From Actibacterium sp. 188UL27-1 (lineage in GTDB: Bacteria; Pseudomonadota; Alphaproteobacteria; Rhodobacterales; Rhodobacteraceae): a stretch of DNA of 39,718 nt. The position numbers and the translations under genes were made by a program. The notes beneath the pieces were generated by a model. That model was not told where the DNA came from, made no database searches, and worked only from the letters and a program-made list of their open reading frames with translations. Of this stretch, positions 8,394-14,768 are shown piece after piece. The DNA lies in NCBI RefSeq assembly GCF_016901225.1, contig NZ_JAFEUL010000029.1, positions 1-39,718 on the forward strand, written 5' to 3'. Positions within the stretch are counted from its first letter, which is position 1. Each line of letters starts with the position of its first letter.

Positions 8394-9698
8394 CTAACCT
8401 CGTTTGATCTTGCCAGCGGCATTCATTTCCAGGGCCGCGACGAAGGTGATGCGGGCGGGCACAGCCTCGCGTTCCAGTTCGGCGCGGCAGGTCTCAGTTA
8501 TGGCCACCTTCAAGGCGGCTTGGTCAGCGCTGTCTTCGGCCACCACATTGGCCATCAGCAGCGCACCGGTGATCGGGTTCTTGCGCGAAATGACCTGGGC
8601 CAGACCCACGCCCGGCACGGCGGCGATCACACGCTCGACCCGTTCCGGGTAGACCTTCACGCCGCCCACATTCACTACACCGCTATCACGGCCCAGGAAC
8701 AGGGCGCGGTCATTGGTCACTTCCAGCATGTCCCCGGTGGCGACATAGCCATCGGCATCGACCTCCACCGCCTGCCCGCCCAGGTAGCGGATCTGCCGAC
8801 CGCCGGGGGGGCGCAGCCAGAGCGTGCTGTCGGTGATGCGGATGCCCACACCACCCGGTGCCTCGTCGCAATAGCGCAAAGGGAAACCTGCCTGGCGGTC
8901 ATTTACGGCGAAACCCACCCCCGCCTCGGTCGAGGCGTAGATATGGGTGAGGCGGGCCTTCGGGAACCGCGCCGCCGCGGCATCAAGTACGGCCTGGTCT
9001 GCGATCTCCCCGCCCATGGTGACCTGTTTCAGGGGCAGGCTCTCCAGCCCCGGCACCATCAGGAGGCGCCGCCAGAGGGTGGGCGTGGCCGACAGATGCG
9101 TGACACCGGTCTGGGCCATGAACGCCACCTGGTCCGGCATGGGCGCGTGGCGTGGCGCTGCCGCCAGCGTCCCACCACCGGCCAGGGATTGCAGCGCGAC
9201 CTGGAGCCCCGCGAACCGCGTCATCTCATAGACCAGGCCCCAGACCGGGGTCGCGCCGAACGGATCGCGGCGCACGGTGCGGGACAGGCTGTCAAATGTA
9301 TGGGGCACGATCTTGGGGATGCCGGTCGTGCCTGACGTGGTCATCATCCAACCCGTCGCCTGGTCACCGGTCCGGTCGCCGATCACATCTGCAGCGGGGA
9401 CGCCATCGAGGTCCGCCCGGTCGGTCACAACCACCCCGGCCCCGGCCAAAGCCGCCAGTTCGGCCACAACCTCGGGCGTTTGACTGGTGGAGACCAACAG
9501 TAACCCGGCCACCGCCCCGTCCAAAGCGGACAGCACCCGGACCAGGTCCAGCACATTGTCGAGGCAGATCAACACCACAGCATCCGCAGGCACAGCCGCC
9601 CCCTGCCCCGCCAGATCGCCCACGGCCAGTGCAGCCCCCGGCACCTGCGCCAGAACGTGGTCGGCGGGCCAGGCCCCGATGCGCGCAGACAGCGTCAC
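8394..9698 (-). CDS. AMP-forming acyl/aminoacyl ligase (ANL superfamily)
   Basis: A 434-residue adenylating enzyme. MMTTSGTTGIPKIVPHT is the P-loop, YASTEAG the aromatic-Thr-Glu adenine motif, and ATGDMLEV the Gly-Asp motif of the hinge. The C-terminal NAAGKIKRG holds the catalytic Lys. It is shorter than typical 500-550-residue members, mainly at the N-terminus. It would activate a carboxylic acid as acyl-AMP and load it on the ACP encoded just upstream, whose stop overlaps its ATG by 4 bases. Such stand-alone ligase-carrier pairs recall DltA-DltC and ligase-ACP pairs of glycan loci. Whether the substrate is an amino acid or a short acyl acid cannot be decided here. Confidence 0.82.
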   Translation of the reverse strand: MTLSARIGAWPADHVLAQVPGAALAVGDLAGQGAAVPADAVVLICLDNVLDLVRVLSALDGAVAGLLLVSTSQTPEVVAELAALAGAGVVVTDRADLDGVPAADVIGDRTGDQATGWMMTTSGTTGIPKIVPHTFDSLSRTVRRDPFGATPVWGLVYEMTRFAGLQVALQSLAGGGTLAAAPRHAPMPDQVAFMAQTGVTHLSATPTLWRRLLMVPGLESLPLKQVTMGGEIADQAVLDAAAARFPKARLTHIYASTEAGVGFAVNDRQAGFPLRYCDEAPGGVGIRITDSTLWLRPPGGRQIRYLGGQAVEVDADGYVATGDMLEVTNDRALFLGRDSGVVNVGGVKVYPERVERVIAAVPGVGLAQVISRKNPITGALLMANVVAEDSADQAALKVAITETCRAELEREAVPARITFVAALEMNAAGKIKRG

Positions 9699-9955
9699 GC
9701 GGCGGGTCGGTACTTTTCGTAGAAGCCCACAAATTCCGCATAGGTCTGCGGGTAATAGGCATCGGTCGACAGCGTGAAGGGATCAAAGCCCAGTTCGTTT
9801 TCCAGCTCGCTGACGAAGATCGCGAAACCTAAGGAATCCAGCCCCGATTCCAGCAGCACCGTATCCGGTTTCAGTTCCGGGACATCACCGCCCACTTCCG
9901 TGGCCCAGACAGAGGCAAAGACGCGGGCAATCTCGGGTTCCAAACTGTCGGCCAT
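9695..9955 (-). CDS. Dedicated acyl carrier protein
   Basis: An 86-residue acidic carrier protein. ESGLDSLGF (residues about 36-44) holds the Ser that takes the 4'-phosphopantetheine arm. The surrounding helices are acidic as usual for ACPs. It differs from housekeeping AcpP, whose motif is usually DSLD, and lies between an acyltransferase gene (12 bases upstream) and a ligase gene (4-base overlap), so it is probably dedicated to this operon. It needs a phosphopantetheinyl transferase from elsewhere. It would present the activated group to the reductase and to the acyltransferase. Confidence 0.85.
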   Translation of the reverse strand: MADSLEPEIARVFASVWATEVGGDVPELKPDTVLLESGLDSLGFAIFVSELENELGFDPFTLSTDAYYPQTYAEFVGFYEKYRPAA

Positions 9956-9967
9956 ACTGTGTCGTCC

Positions 9968-10420
9968 TTAATATTTCACGGGCGTCTCATTGCCCTTGTC
10001 CAGACGGATGCCCCAGGGGCCCGTCACGATGTTTTGCTCGACCACCCGGGCCGGATTGCCCATGACGACGCAATTGTCGGGCACGTCTTTGACCACCACC
10101 GAATTGCCCGCCACGATCACATGGTTGCCCACGGTGACGCCAGGCAGGATGATCGCGTTGAACCCGATAAAGCAATTGTCGCCCACTTTGACAGGCCGCC
10201 ATTCGCGCATCACGAAATCATGGGAGATGATCGAGACCCCCCGCGTGATCGCCGTAAAGCTGCCGATGGTCACGCCCTTGGGGTTGGTTCGGTCCATCCG
10301 CACGCCGCGGCTGATGCGGGTATGGTCGCCGATCTTCATGCCGTAAACGGTGCGGTACCACCACAGCGTCGATTTCACGACGACCTTGCGGAAGATGAGG
10401 TTGCGAAGCTTGGCGATCAT
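9968..10420 (-). CDS. Hexapeptide-repeat (left-handed beta-helix) acyltransferase
   Basis: A 150-residue protein with hexapeptide-type repeats such as IGSFTAITRGV, VGDNCFIGFNAIILPGV and VGNHVIVAGNSVVVKDVP, the signature of left-handed beta-helix acyltransferases (WbbJ/Maa type). GNPARVV is the usual C-terminal exit motif. The likely catalytic His is in SIISHDFV. These trimeric cytoplasmic enzymes normally move acetyl or another acyl group from CoA, or in LpxA-like cases from ACP, to a sugar. As first gene of an operon with an ACP it may use the ACP-bound acyl group; that is inference. The promoter should lie in 10421-10585. Confidence 0.82.
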   Translation of the reverse strand: MIAKLRNLIFRKVVVKSTLWWYRTVYGMKIGDHTRISRGVRMDRTNPKGVTIGSFTAITRGVSIISHDFVMREWRPVKVGDNCFIGFNAIILPGVTVGNHVIVAGNSVVVKDVPDNCVVMGNPARVVEQNIVTGPWGIRLDKGNETPVKY

Positions 10421-10587
10421 TCAGGGGTCGTCCGGGCAGTCATAGGTCGCGCTGCTTATACAGCACCGCGTTGGCCCGCCAACCGGAATCGTGGGGCGGG
10501 TAGAGACGGTGGCGGGATTGCCCAACAGTCGGTCAATTTTGGTTTCGCACCGCTGCAGGGCTGGGCGAGAATGGAGAGCGATGCAGG

Positions 10588-10673
10588 GGGGGCCAGCCCC
10601 CGTCGCCGATCCGGCGACCCCCCCGGGATATTTTTGGACACATGATGGGAGGGGCGTTTCGCGCGCGAAACAT
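10588..10673 (+). repeat. Left copy of the direct repeat flanking the replication module
   Basis: This copy matches 14565-14645 in the same orientation. The shared order is a GGGGGCC/AGCCCCC hairpin, a GTCGCCG/CGGCGAC-type hairpin, a CCCCGGGATATTTTTGG tail, ACACATGATGGG, and a GTTTCGCGCGCGAAAC palindrome followed by AT. Sequences outside the repeat differ. The right copy is in place to terminate repA. This left copy points the same way but has no plus-strand gene upstream. Confidence 0.8.
10656..10671. promoter_or_regulatory. parS-like palindrome, copy 1
   Basis: A perfect 16-bp palindrome GTTTCGCGCGCGAAAC, 30 bases downstream of the parB stop codon. Its outer half-sites GTTTC/GAAAC are those of chromosomal parS (TGTTTCACGTGAAACA), with a different centre. 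It is a probable ParB binding site. Confidence 0.65.
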
Positions 10674-10701
10674 GCGGTGAGATCGGAGGGGCGCGGTGCC
10701 G

Positions 10702-11745
10702 CTATCCTTTGCCAATCTCTGTCAAAGCCTGTCGCAGCCGGTCCGCGAAATCATCCGTCACCCCGGCCCCTGTCAGCCGCAGGTCCAGGCGCCCGGCCTT
10801 TTGGGTCAGGACCATATCGATGTCTTTGGTCAATGTTTCGGGGGCCAAGGATTCAGGCGTGGCGGGGGGGCGTTTCGCGCGCGAAACATCGCCTTTGACC
10901 ACGCGTTCCAGCGCGGCCTGTTCCTGTTCCGGGCTTTGGCAATCGGCGGCTTTGAGGGCAGCAAAGATCACATCCCCCTGCCCCTCTTTCAACCGCGCGG
11001 CCAAGGCCAGGCCCAACCGCTCACCGATCAGACGTGGCCAGTAGAGCACGCTGCTCAGCTCTTGGTGGATCGTGATGAAGGACCCGATCTTGGACCGTTT
11101 CGCCCGGCTGGCCGTGGCGAACAGATGTTTCAGCGCCGTGTAGTGACTGTCGAACACACCCAGACGCGTGGCCCAGGCGACAATCTGCGCCCGCTCATAG
11201 TAGCTCAGGCCAACGCGGACCTCGTTCTCTTCGACCATGGCAACATAGCTGTCAGCGCTGTCCTCGGGCGCCCGGACCAAGGCGCGCAGCGTGGCAAACC
11301 GCGCCTCCCCGGTCTCCCCATGCAAGGCGCTGAGCGCACAGAACCGCCGCCAGCCCGAGACCAGGCCGTAAGGCTGGTGCGGCTCGGGCACGCCGTTGGG
11401 ATCAGGCGGCGGGATGTCCAGCAGGCTGACCTCAGCCGGTGTGCGCTGGCCATGGGCGCGGATGGAGGATTTCAGCGCCTCCAGCTCCTCCGGGTCCAGC
11501 GCCAACCGGTCGCGGCGCAAGAACCCGGTCTTGATCTGCTCCAGCGGCACCTCAAGGACCATGCGGCCTGTCGCCCGCGCCCGTGCAATCTCTTCGGTCA
11601 CCTCGTGCAAGGCGGCGGCTTCGGCCGATTGCCCGGCCACCTGGGCAATCGGCGGGGTCAGGCGCGGAGTGCTCTCCTTCCCGCCACCGAACGCGGATTT
11701 GGTTTCCAGCTTGGGGGCGGCGGGGGTCAGGCGACGGCGGGCCAT
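10702..11745 (-). CDS. parB: ParB-like plasmid partition protein
   Basis: A 347-residue ParB-family protein that would bind parS-like sites and load onto DNA for segregation by ParA. The N-terminus is basic. The ParB/Srx domain spans about residues 65-160, with LVSGWRRFCALSAL in place of the classic GERR-type motif. SYYERAQIVAWATRLGVF, followed by HYTALKHLF, is the helix-turn-helix region. Its ATG overlaps the parA stop codon by one base (TAATG), so the two are co-translated. The coding region itself contains the parS-like palindrome at 10872-10887, translated as VSRAK near residue 290. It belongs with RepA at 13504-14505. Confidence 0.85.
   Translation of the reverse strand: MARRRLTPAAPKLETKSAFGGGKESTPRLTPPIAQVAGQSAEAAALHEVTEEIARARATGRMVLEVPLEQIKTGFLRRDRLALDPEELEALKSSIRAHGQRTPAEVSLLDIPPPDPNGVPEPHQPYGLVSGWRRFCALSALHGETGEARFATLRALVRAPEDSADSYVAMVEENEVRVGLSYYERAQIVAWATRLGVFDSHYTALKHLFATASRAKRSKIGSFITIHQELSSVLYWPRLIGERLGLALAARLKEGQGDVIFAALKAADCQSPEQEQAALERVVKGDVSRAKRPPATPESLAPETLTKDIDMVLTQKAGRLDLRLTGAGVTDDFADRLRQALTEIGKG
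10872..10887. promoter_or_regulatory. parS-like palindrome, copy 2, inside parB
   Basis: The same perfect 16-bp palindrome GTTTCGCGCGCGAAAC, here within the coding sequence of parB, where it encodes part of the linker VSRAK before the C-terminal domain. Confidence 0.6.
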
Positions 11746-13133
11746 TATGCAGCTCCTTCAGCATCAGAGGCCAATTCATCGCGCCTCCAGGCCCCGATCA
11801 GAAGCCGCTTGAAGGCCGCATAGGTGGCATCGAATGTCTCGCGCCCGCGGATATAGGTTTCGCGGTTGAAATCGCGGTAATCCGCCTCGTAGATACCCGC
11901 CACCTGTTCGCCTGCCTGGCCCACAAGCGCCGTGTAATCCTGCCGGTAAGGCGACATGAAGGGGGTGATATAGGCCTGCATCAGGTTGGCCAATTCCATC
12001 TGCTGGGCCGCATCGAACCGGGTGACCACGGCGCGCACGGCATCCCATTCGAACCGCAGCTCCGGCGTGCCCAGGGCGCGGGCGGCCAGGTTCTCCCCTT
12101 CCTCGATGGAGCCAAACGTGGCGTGGAGCATGTCGAAAAACCGCCCCGTGGAGTCAAATTCCAGAAAGGACGCGCCCAGCGGGATCAACAGGATATCCGC
12201 AGCCGACAACCCGTTGATGGTCAGGTATCCCAAGGCAGGCGGCGTATCGAGCAGCACGAGGTCATAATCGTCCAACACGCCATCCGCCGTCAGCCGGTTC
12301 GCCAGCCCGTCCCATAGCTTCCAGCCCTTAAGCTGCATCCGCCAGACGGGCACCTGGAACTCGGCCCAGTAAAGGTTCAGCTGCGCGCCCAGAAGGTCGA
12401 TATTGGGCCAATGGGTGGTCTGGATCAGGTCCTGGCTGCGCAACTTCAGCGCCGCGGCCAGCATGTCATCAAGTGGCAGGGGAGGATCGCCGCGGCCCAT
12501 GCGCGCCCGGTTCTCGGCCTGCAGGTTTTCGGCGTAGTCGCGCGCCAGCAGGGGGAAGACCGTCTGCCATTCATCGGCAACCCGCCCGCCAAAGATCGAG
12601 GTCATGGAGCCCTGGCTATCGAGATCAATCACCAGCACCCGGTAGCCATCCAAGGCCGCCGACATGGCCAGATGCGCCGCCGTACTGGTCTTGCCCACGC
12701 CGCCTTTGAAATTGGCGACCGCCGCGATTTTTGCAGGCAGCCCCTTGGGCCGGTATGGTAGGTATTCCTTGGTCTTGGACCCTTCGGCGGCAAAGAAGGC
12801 CCGCAGGCGCAGCACCTCATCCAGGGTGAACCATTTGGCGCCTGCCTCGCTGTCGGAATGGCCTTGGGGCAGATCCCGGTTGGCTTTCAGCACCCGACGA
12901 AAATGGGGGGTGGCCACGGGGATCAGGTATTTGGTGATCTCCCAGGTCGAAAACCGGCGCAGGGTTTTTTGGCCTTCTGCGTTCAGACCGCGCCGGATCA
13001 GATCGTCCCGTCCTTGTCCTGCCATATCTGCGGCATGGGCAAAATCATCTGTCGTGACAGCTGGGCCGAGATCAGCCAAAGCTGTATCGGGAGAGATGTT
13101 GAAATAGGGTGGGTGATCGGGGGCCTTGGCCAT
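11745..13133 (-). CDS. parA: ParA-like plasmid partition ATPase with N-terminal HTH region
   Basis: A 462-residue partition ATPase. Residues 1-125 hold a DNA-binding type extension, as in type Ia ParA proteins that repress their own operon. The deviant Walker A motif FKGGVGKTSTAAHLA (about 142-156) carries the signature Lys pair. VLVIDLDSQGSM is Walker A' and LVLLDTPPALGY is Walker B. The frame is open to 13187, but AGGAG lies 7 bases before the ATG at 13133, so I use that start. It is divergent from repA across the origin. It would form ATP-dependent gradients on the nucleoid that move ParB-bound plasmid copies. Confidence 0.88.
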   Translation of the reverse strand: MAKAPDHPPYFNISPDTALADLGPAVTTDDFAHAADMAGQGRDDLIRRGLNAEGQKTLRRFSTWEITKYLIPVATPHFRRVLKANRDLPQGHSDSEAGAKWFTLDEVLRLRAFFAAEGSKTKEYLPYRPKGLPAKIAAVANFKGGVGKTSTAAHLAMSAALDGYRVLVIDLDSQGSMTSIFGGRVADEWQTVFPLLARDYAENLQAENRARMGRGDPPLPLDDMLAAALKLRSQDLIQTTHWPNIDLLGAQLNLYWAEFQVPVWRMQLKGWKLWDGLANRLTADGVLDDYDLVLLDTPPALGYLTINGLSAADILLIPLGASFLEFDSTGRFFDMLHATFGSIEEGENLAARALGTPELRFEWDAVRAVVTRFDAAQQMELANLMQAYITPFMSPYRQDYTALVGQAGEQVAGIYEADYRDFNRETYIRGRETFDATYAAFKRLLIGAWRRDELASDAEGAA

Positions 13134-13503
13134 TGAGCTGCTCCTGTAACGCCTTTTGATGTGCGCCTTTTTAAGCAAGATACGCAAGTTATGCGCATAT
13201 GAAAGAAAAAAGGATAGGCCCAGATTTTTCTAAGCAAATTCAATAGGGTGGTCTGGCTGCTATCAGGCTGCTGAAGATGCGCCTGCTGTTATTCAATTTG
13301 TTATTTATAGTTAAGGTAATCCTGAAATTTCGTAACCCATTGAATAAAAACATGTTTTGCAGGCTTTTCTGGATCACGCGATTCCAAACCCCCGAAAAAG
13401 TGACTCCAGACCCCCGAACTCCCGACTCCAAACCCCCGAACCGGTGATGGACCTGGCGCGCTATGCCGCTTACTTTGGGTGTAAATAAAACACCGAAGTC
13501 AAA
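13134..13503. other. Probable replication origin region between parA and repA
   Basis: An approximately 370-bp intergenic region. The half near parA is AT-rich, especially about 13285-13350, and could be the melting element and the parA promoter. The half near repA holds three iterons (13380-13440). I see no exact DnaA box. This arrangement, AT-rich DNA plus iterons between divergent parA and repA, is expected of a RepA-type plasmid origin. Confidence 0.65.
13380..13440 (+). repeat. Three iterons with a 22-bp period
   Basis: Three 17-bp direct repeats start at 13380, 13402 and 13424. The consensus is GACTCCAAACCCCCGAA; copy 1 has T for C at position 3 and copy 2 has G for A at position 8. 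The 22-bp spacing places all three on the same face of the helix, as expected for RepA binding sites. They end 63 bases before the repA start. Confidence 0.8.
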
Positions 13504-14505
13504 ATGGCCGAGCAGCCTTTCCACCCTCCTCCTGCATCCGGTGCTGTCACCCCGGATTTTTTTCTCTGCGATATCGCCACTGCCTTACCCAAGGATGATA
13601 TGGCCAGCATGGAGCATCCCGTTTTTTCGCTTTCCACCCGGCCTGATCGGCGGGTGCTGGACTATGCCCATGGGACGACGCGGATCAAGATTACGCCGTC
13701 GGTCAAGGGGCTGGCCACGATCCATGACAAGGACATCCTGATCTATTGCATCAGCCAGTTGGTGGCGGCGCTGAATGCCGGGCGCGATGTCTCGAAGCGG
13801 CTGGAACTGGTGGCCCATGACCTGCTGAAATCCACCCGCCGCGAAACCGGGGGCGACAGCTACCGCCGCCTGGTCGAGGCGTTCGAGCGGCTGGCCGGCA
13901 CCCGCATCACCACCAACATCGTCACCGGCGATGTGGAGACGACGACGGGCTTTGGCCTGATCGAAAGCTGGCAGGTGACGCGGCGTACGCGATCTGGTCG
14001 GATGGTCAGCGTGTCTGTGACCCTGTCGGATTGGCTGTATCGCGCGATCCTGTCGCGGTCGGTCCTGTCGCTGTCGCCGGACTATTTCGCGCTGCGCAAA
14101 CCCCTGGAGCGCCGGGTCTATGAGATTGCACGCAAACATTGCGGGCGGCAGGCCAGTTGGCGCGTCTCGATGACTGTGCTGCATCGCAAGTCGGGGTCGG
14201 CCAGCCCCTTGCGTGTGTTTCGCAAGATGATCCGCGATATGGAGGCTGCCGCCGCCTTGCCCGATTATGAGTTGAGCGTCGCGCCTGGGGATCTGGTCCT
14301 TGTCCGCCCCCGTATGGATGTGATCGAGGCGGATGGCCCGACCCTGCCGCCCGAGGCCATGGATGCTGCCCGCGCCGCGGCTCCCGGCCTGGACATCTAC
14401 GCGCTGGAGGCCGATTGGCGCCGCTACTGGGCCGCCTCTGGCAAGCCCCGCCTGCGCAGCCCGGCCAAGGCATTTGTGGCGTATTGCGCGAAACGCGCAT
14501 CATAG
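13504..14505 (+). CDS. repA: RepA-type plasmid replication initiator
   Basis: A 333-residue replication initiator of the RPA (replication initiator protein A) family used by RepA-type plasmids of Rhodobacteraceae. Recognisable segments are DYAHGTTRIKITPSVKGLAT, KDILIYCISQLVAALNAGR and LRKPLERRVYEIARKHCGRQ. The last lies in the DNA-binding half. It would bind the iterons just upstream and open the AT-rich origin. The ATG at 13504 has only a poor ribosome site (CACCGAAG), which may keep expression low. The divergent parAB operon completes the maintenance module. A terminator inside a repeat follows 60 bases after the stop. Confidence 0.87.
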   Translation: MAEQPFHPPPASGAVTPDFFLCDIATALPKDDMASMEHPVFSLSTRPDRRVLDYAHGTTRIKITPSVKGLATIHDKDILIYCISQLVAALNAGRDVSKRLELVAHDLLKSTRRETGGDSYRRLVEAFERLAGTRITTNIVTGDVETTTGFGLIESWQVTRRTRSGRMVSVSVTLSDWLYRAILSRSVLSLSPDYFALRKPLERRVYEIARKHCGRQASWRVSMTVLHRKSGSASPLRVFRKMIRDMEAAAALPDYELSVAPGDLVLVRPRMDVIEADGPTLPPEAMDAARAAAPGLDIYALEADWRRYWAASGKPRLRSPAKAFVAYCAKRAS

Positions 14506-14564
14506 GGACGGCTGCGAAACGCGCAGTGCAAGGAACAGAGCATATCGCGGGTTCAGGTCGGGGA

Positions 14565-14610
14565 GGGGGCCAGCCCCCGTCGCCGCTGGCGACTCCCCCG
14601 GGATATTTTT
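14565..14610 (+). terminator. Terminator of repA
   Basis: A GGGGGCC/AGCCCCC hairpin and a second GTCGCCG/CTGGCGAC-type hairpin are followed by CCCCCGGGATATTTTT. It lies 60 bases after the repA stop codon and forms the first half of the right direct repeat. Confidence 0.65.
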
Positions 14611-14627
14611 GGACACATGATGGGGGT

Positions 14628-14643
14628 GTTTCGCGCGCGAAAC
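14628..14643. promoter_or_regulatory. parS-like palindrome, copy 3
   Basis: The same 16-bp palindrome as copies 1 and 2. With its flanking T and A it becomes the 18-bp perfect palindrome TGTTTCGCGCGCGAAACA, the copy closest to the chromosomal parS consensus in its outer bases. Confidence 0.65.
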
Positions 14644-14661
14644 ATCTCTCGTTCTTATTGG

Positions 14662-14710
14662 TGAAAATACTTCGGGGGAGCAGCCAAGGGCTGCCGGGGG
14701 CAGCGCCCCC
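14662..14710 (-). terminator. Terminator of the large secreted protein gene
   Basis: Read on the minus strand, GGGGGCGCTGCCCCC and GGCAGCC/GGCTGC hairpins are followed by CCCCCGAAGTATTTTCACC. The tail resembles those of the terminators near 7.5 kb. Confidence 0.6.
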
Positions 14711-14726
14711 GCTAGAGTGTCAGAAT

Positions 14727-14749
14727 GGCCACCCCAAACCGGGGTGGCC
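14727..14749. terminator. Perfect hairpin just downstream of the large secreted protein gene
   Basis: A GGCCACCCC/GGGGTGGCC stem with a 5-base loop, about 20 bases beyond the minus-strand stop codon. It lacks a clear T-run on the minus strand, so it may protect the 3' end and not terminate by itself. Confidence 0.45.
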
Positions 14750-14768
14750 GCCTTTGGATAACAGGGCG

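Larger units (their letters stand above)
14565..14645 (+). repeat. Right copy of the direct repeat flanking the replication module
   Basis: Same order and orientation as 10588-10673, slightly shorter. The two copies enclose parB, parA, the origin and repA, about 3.9 kb. This copy's palindrome is extended by one matching base on each side. Confidence 0.8.
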
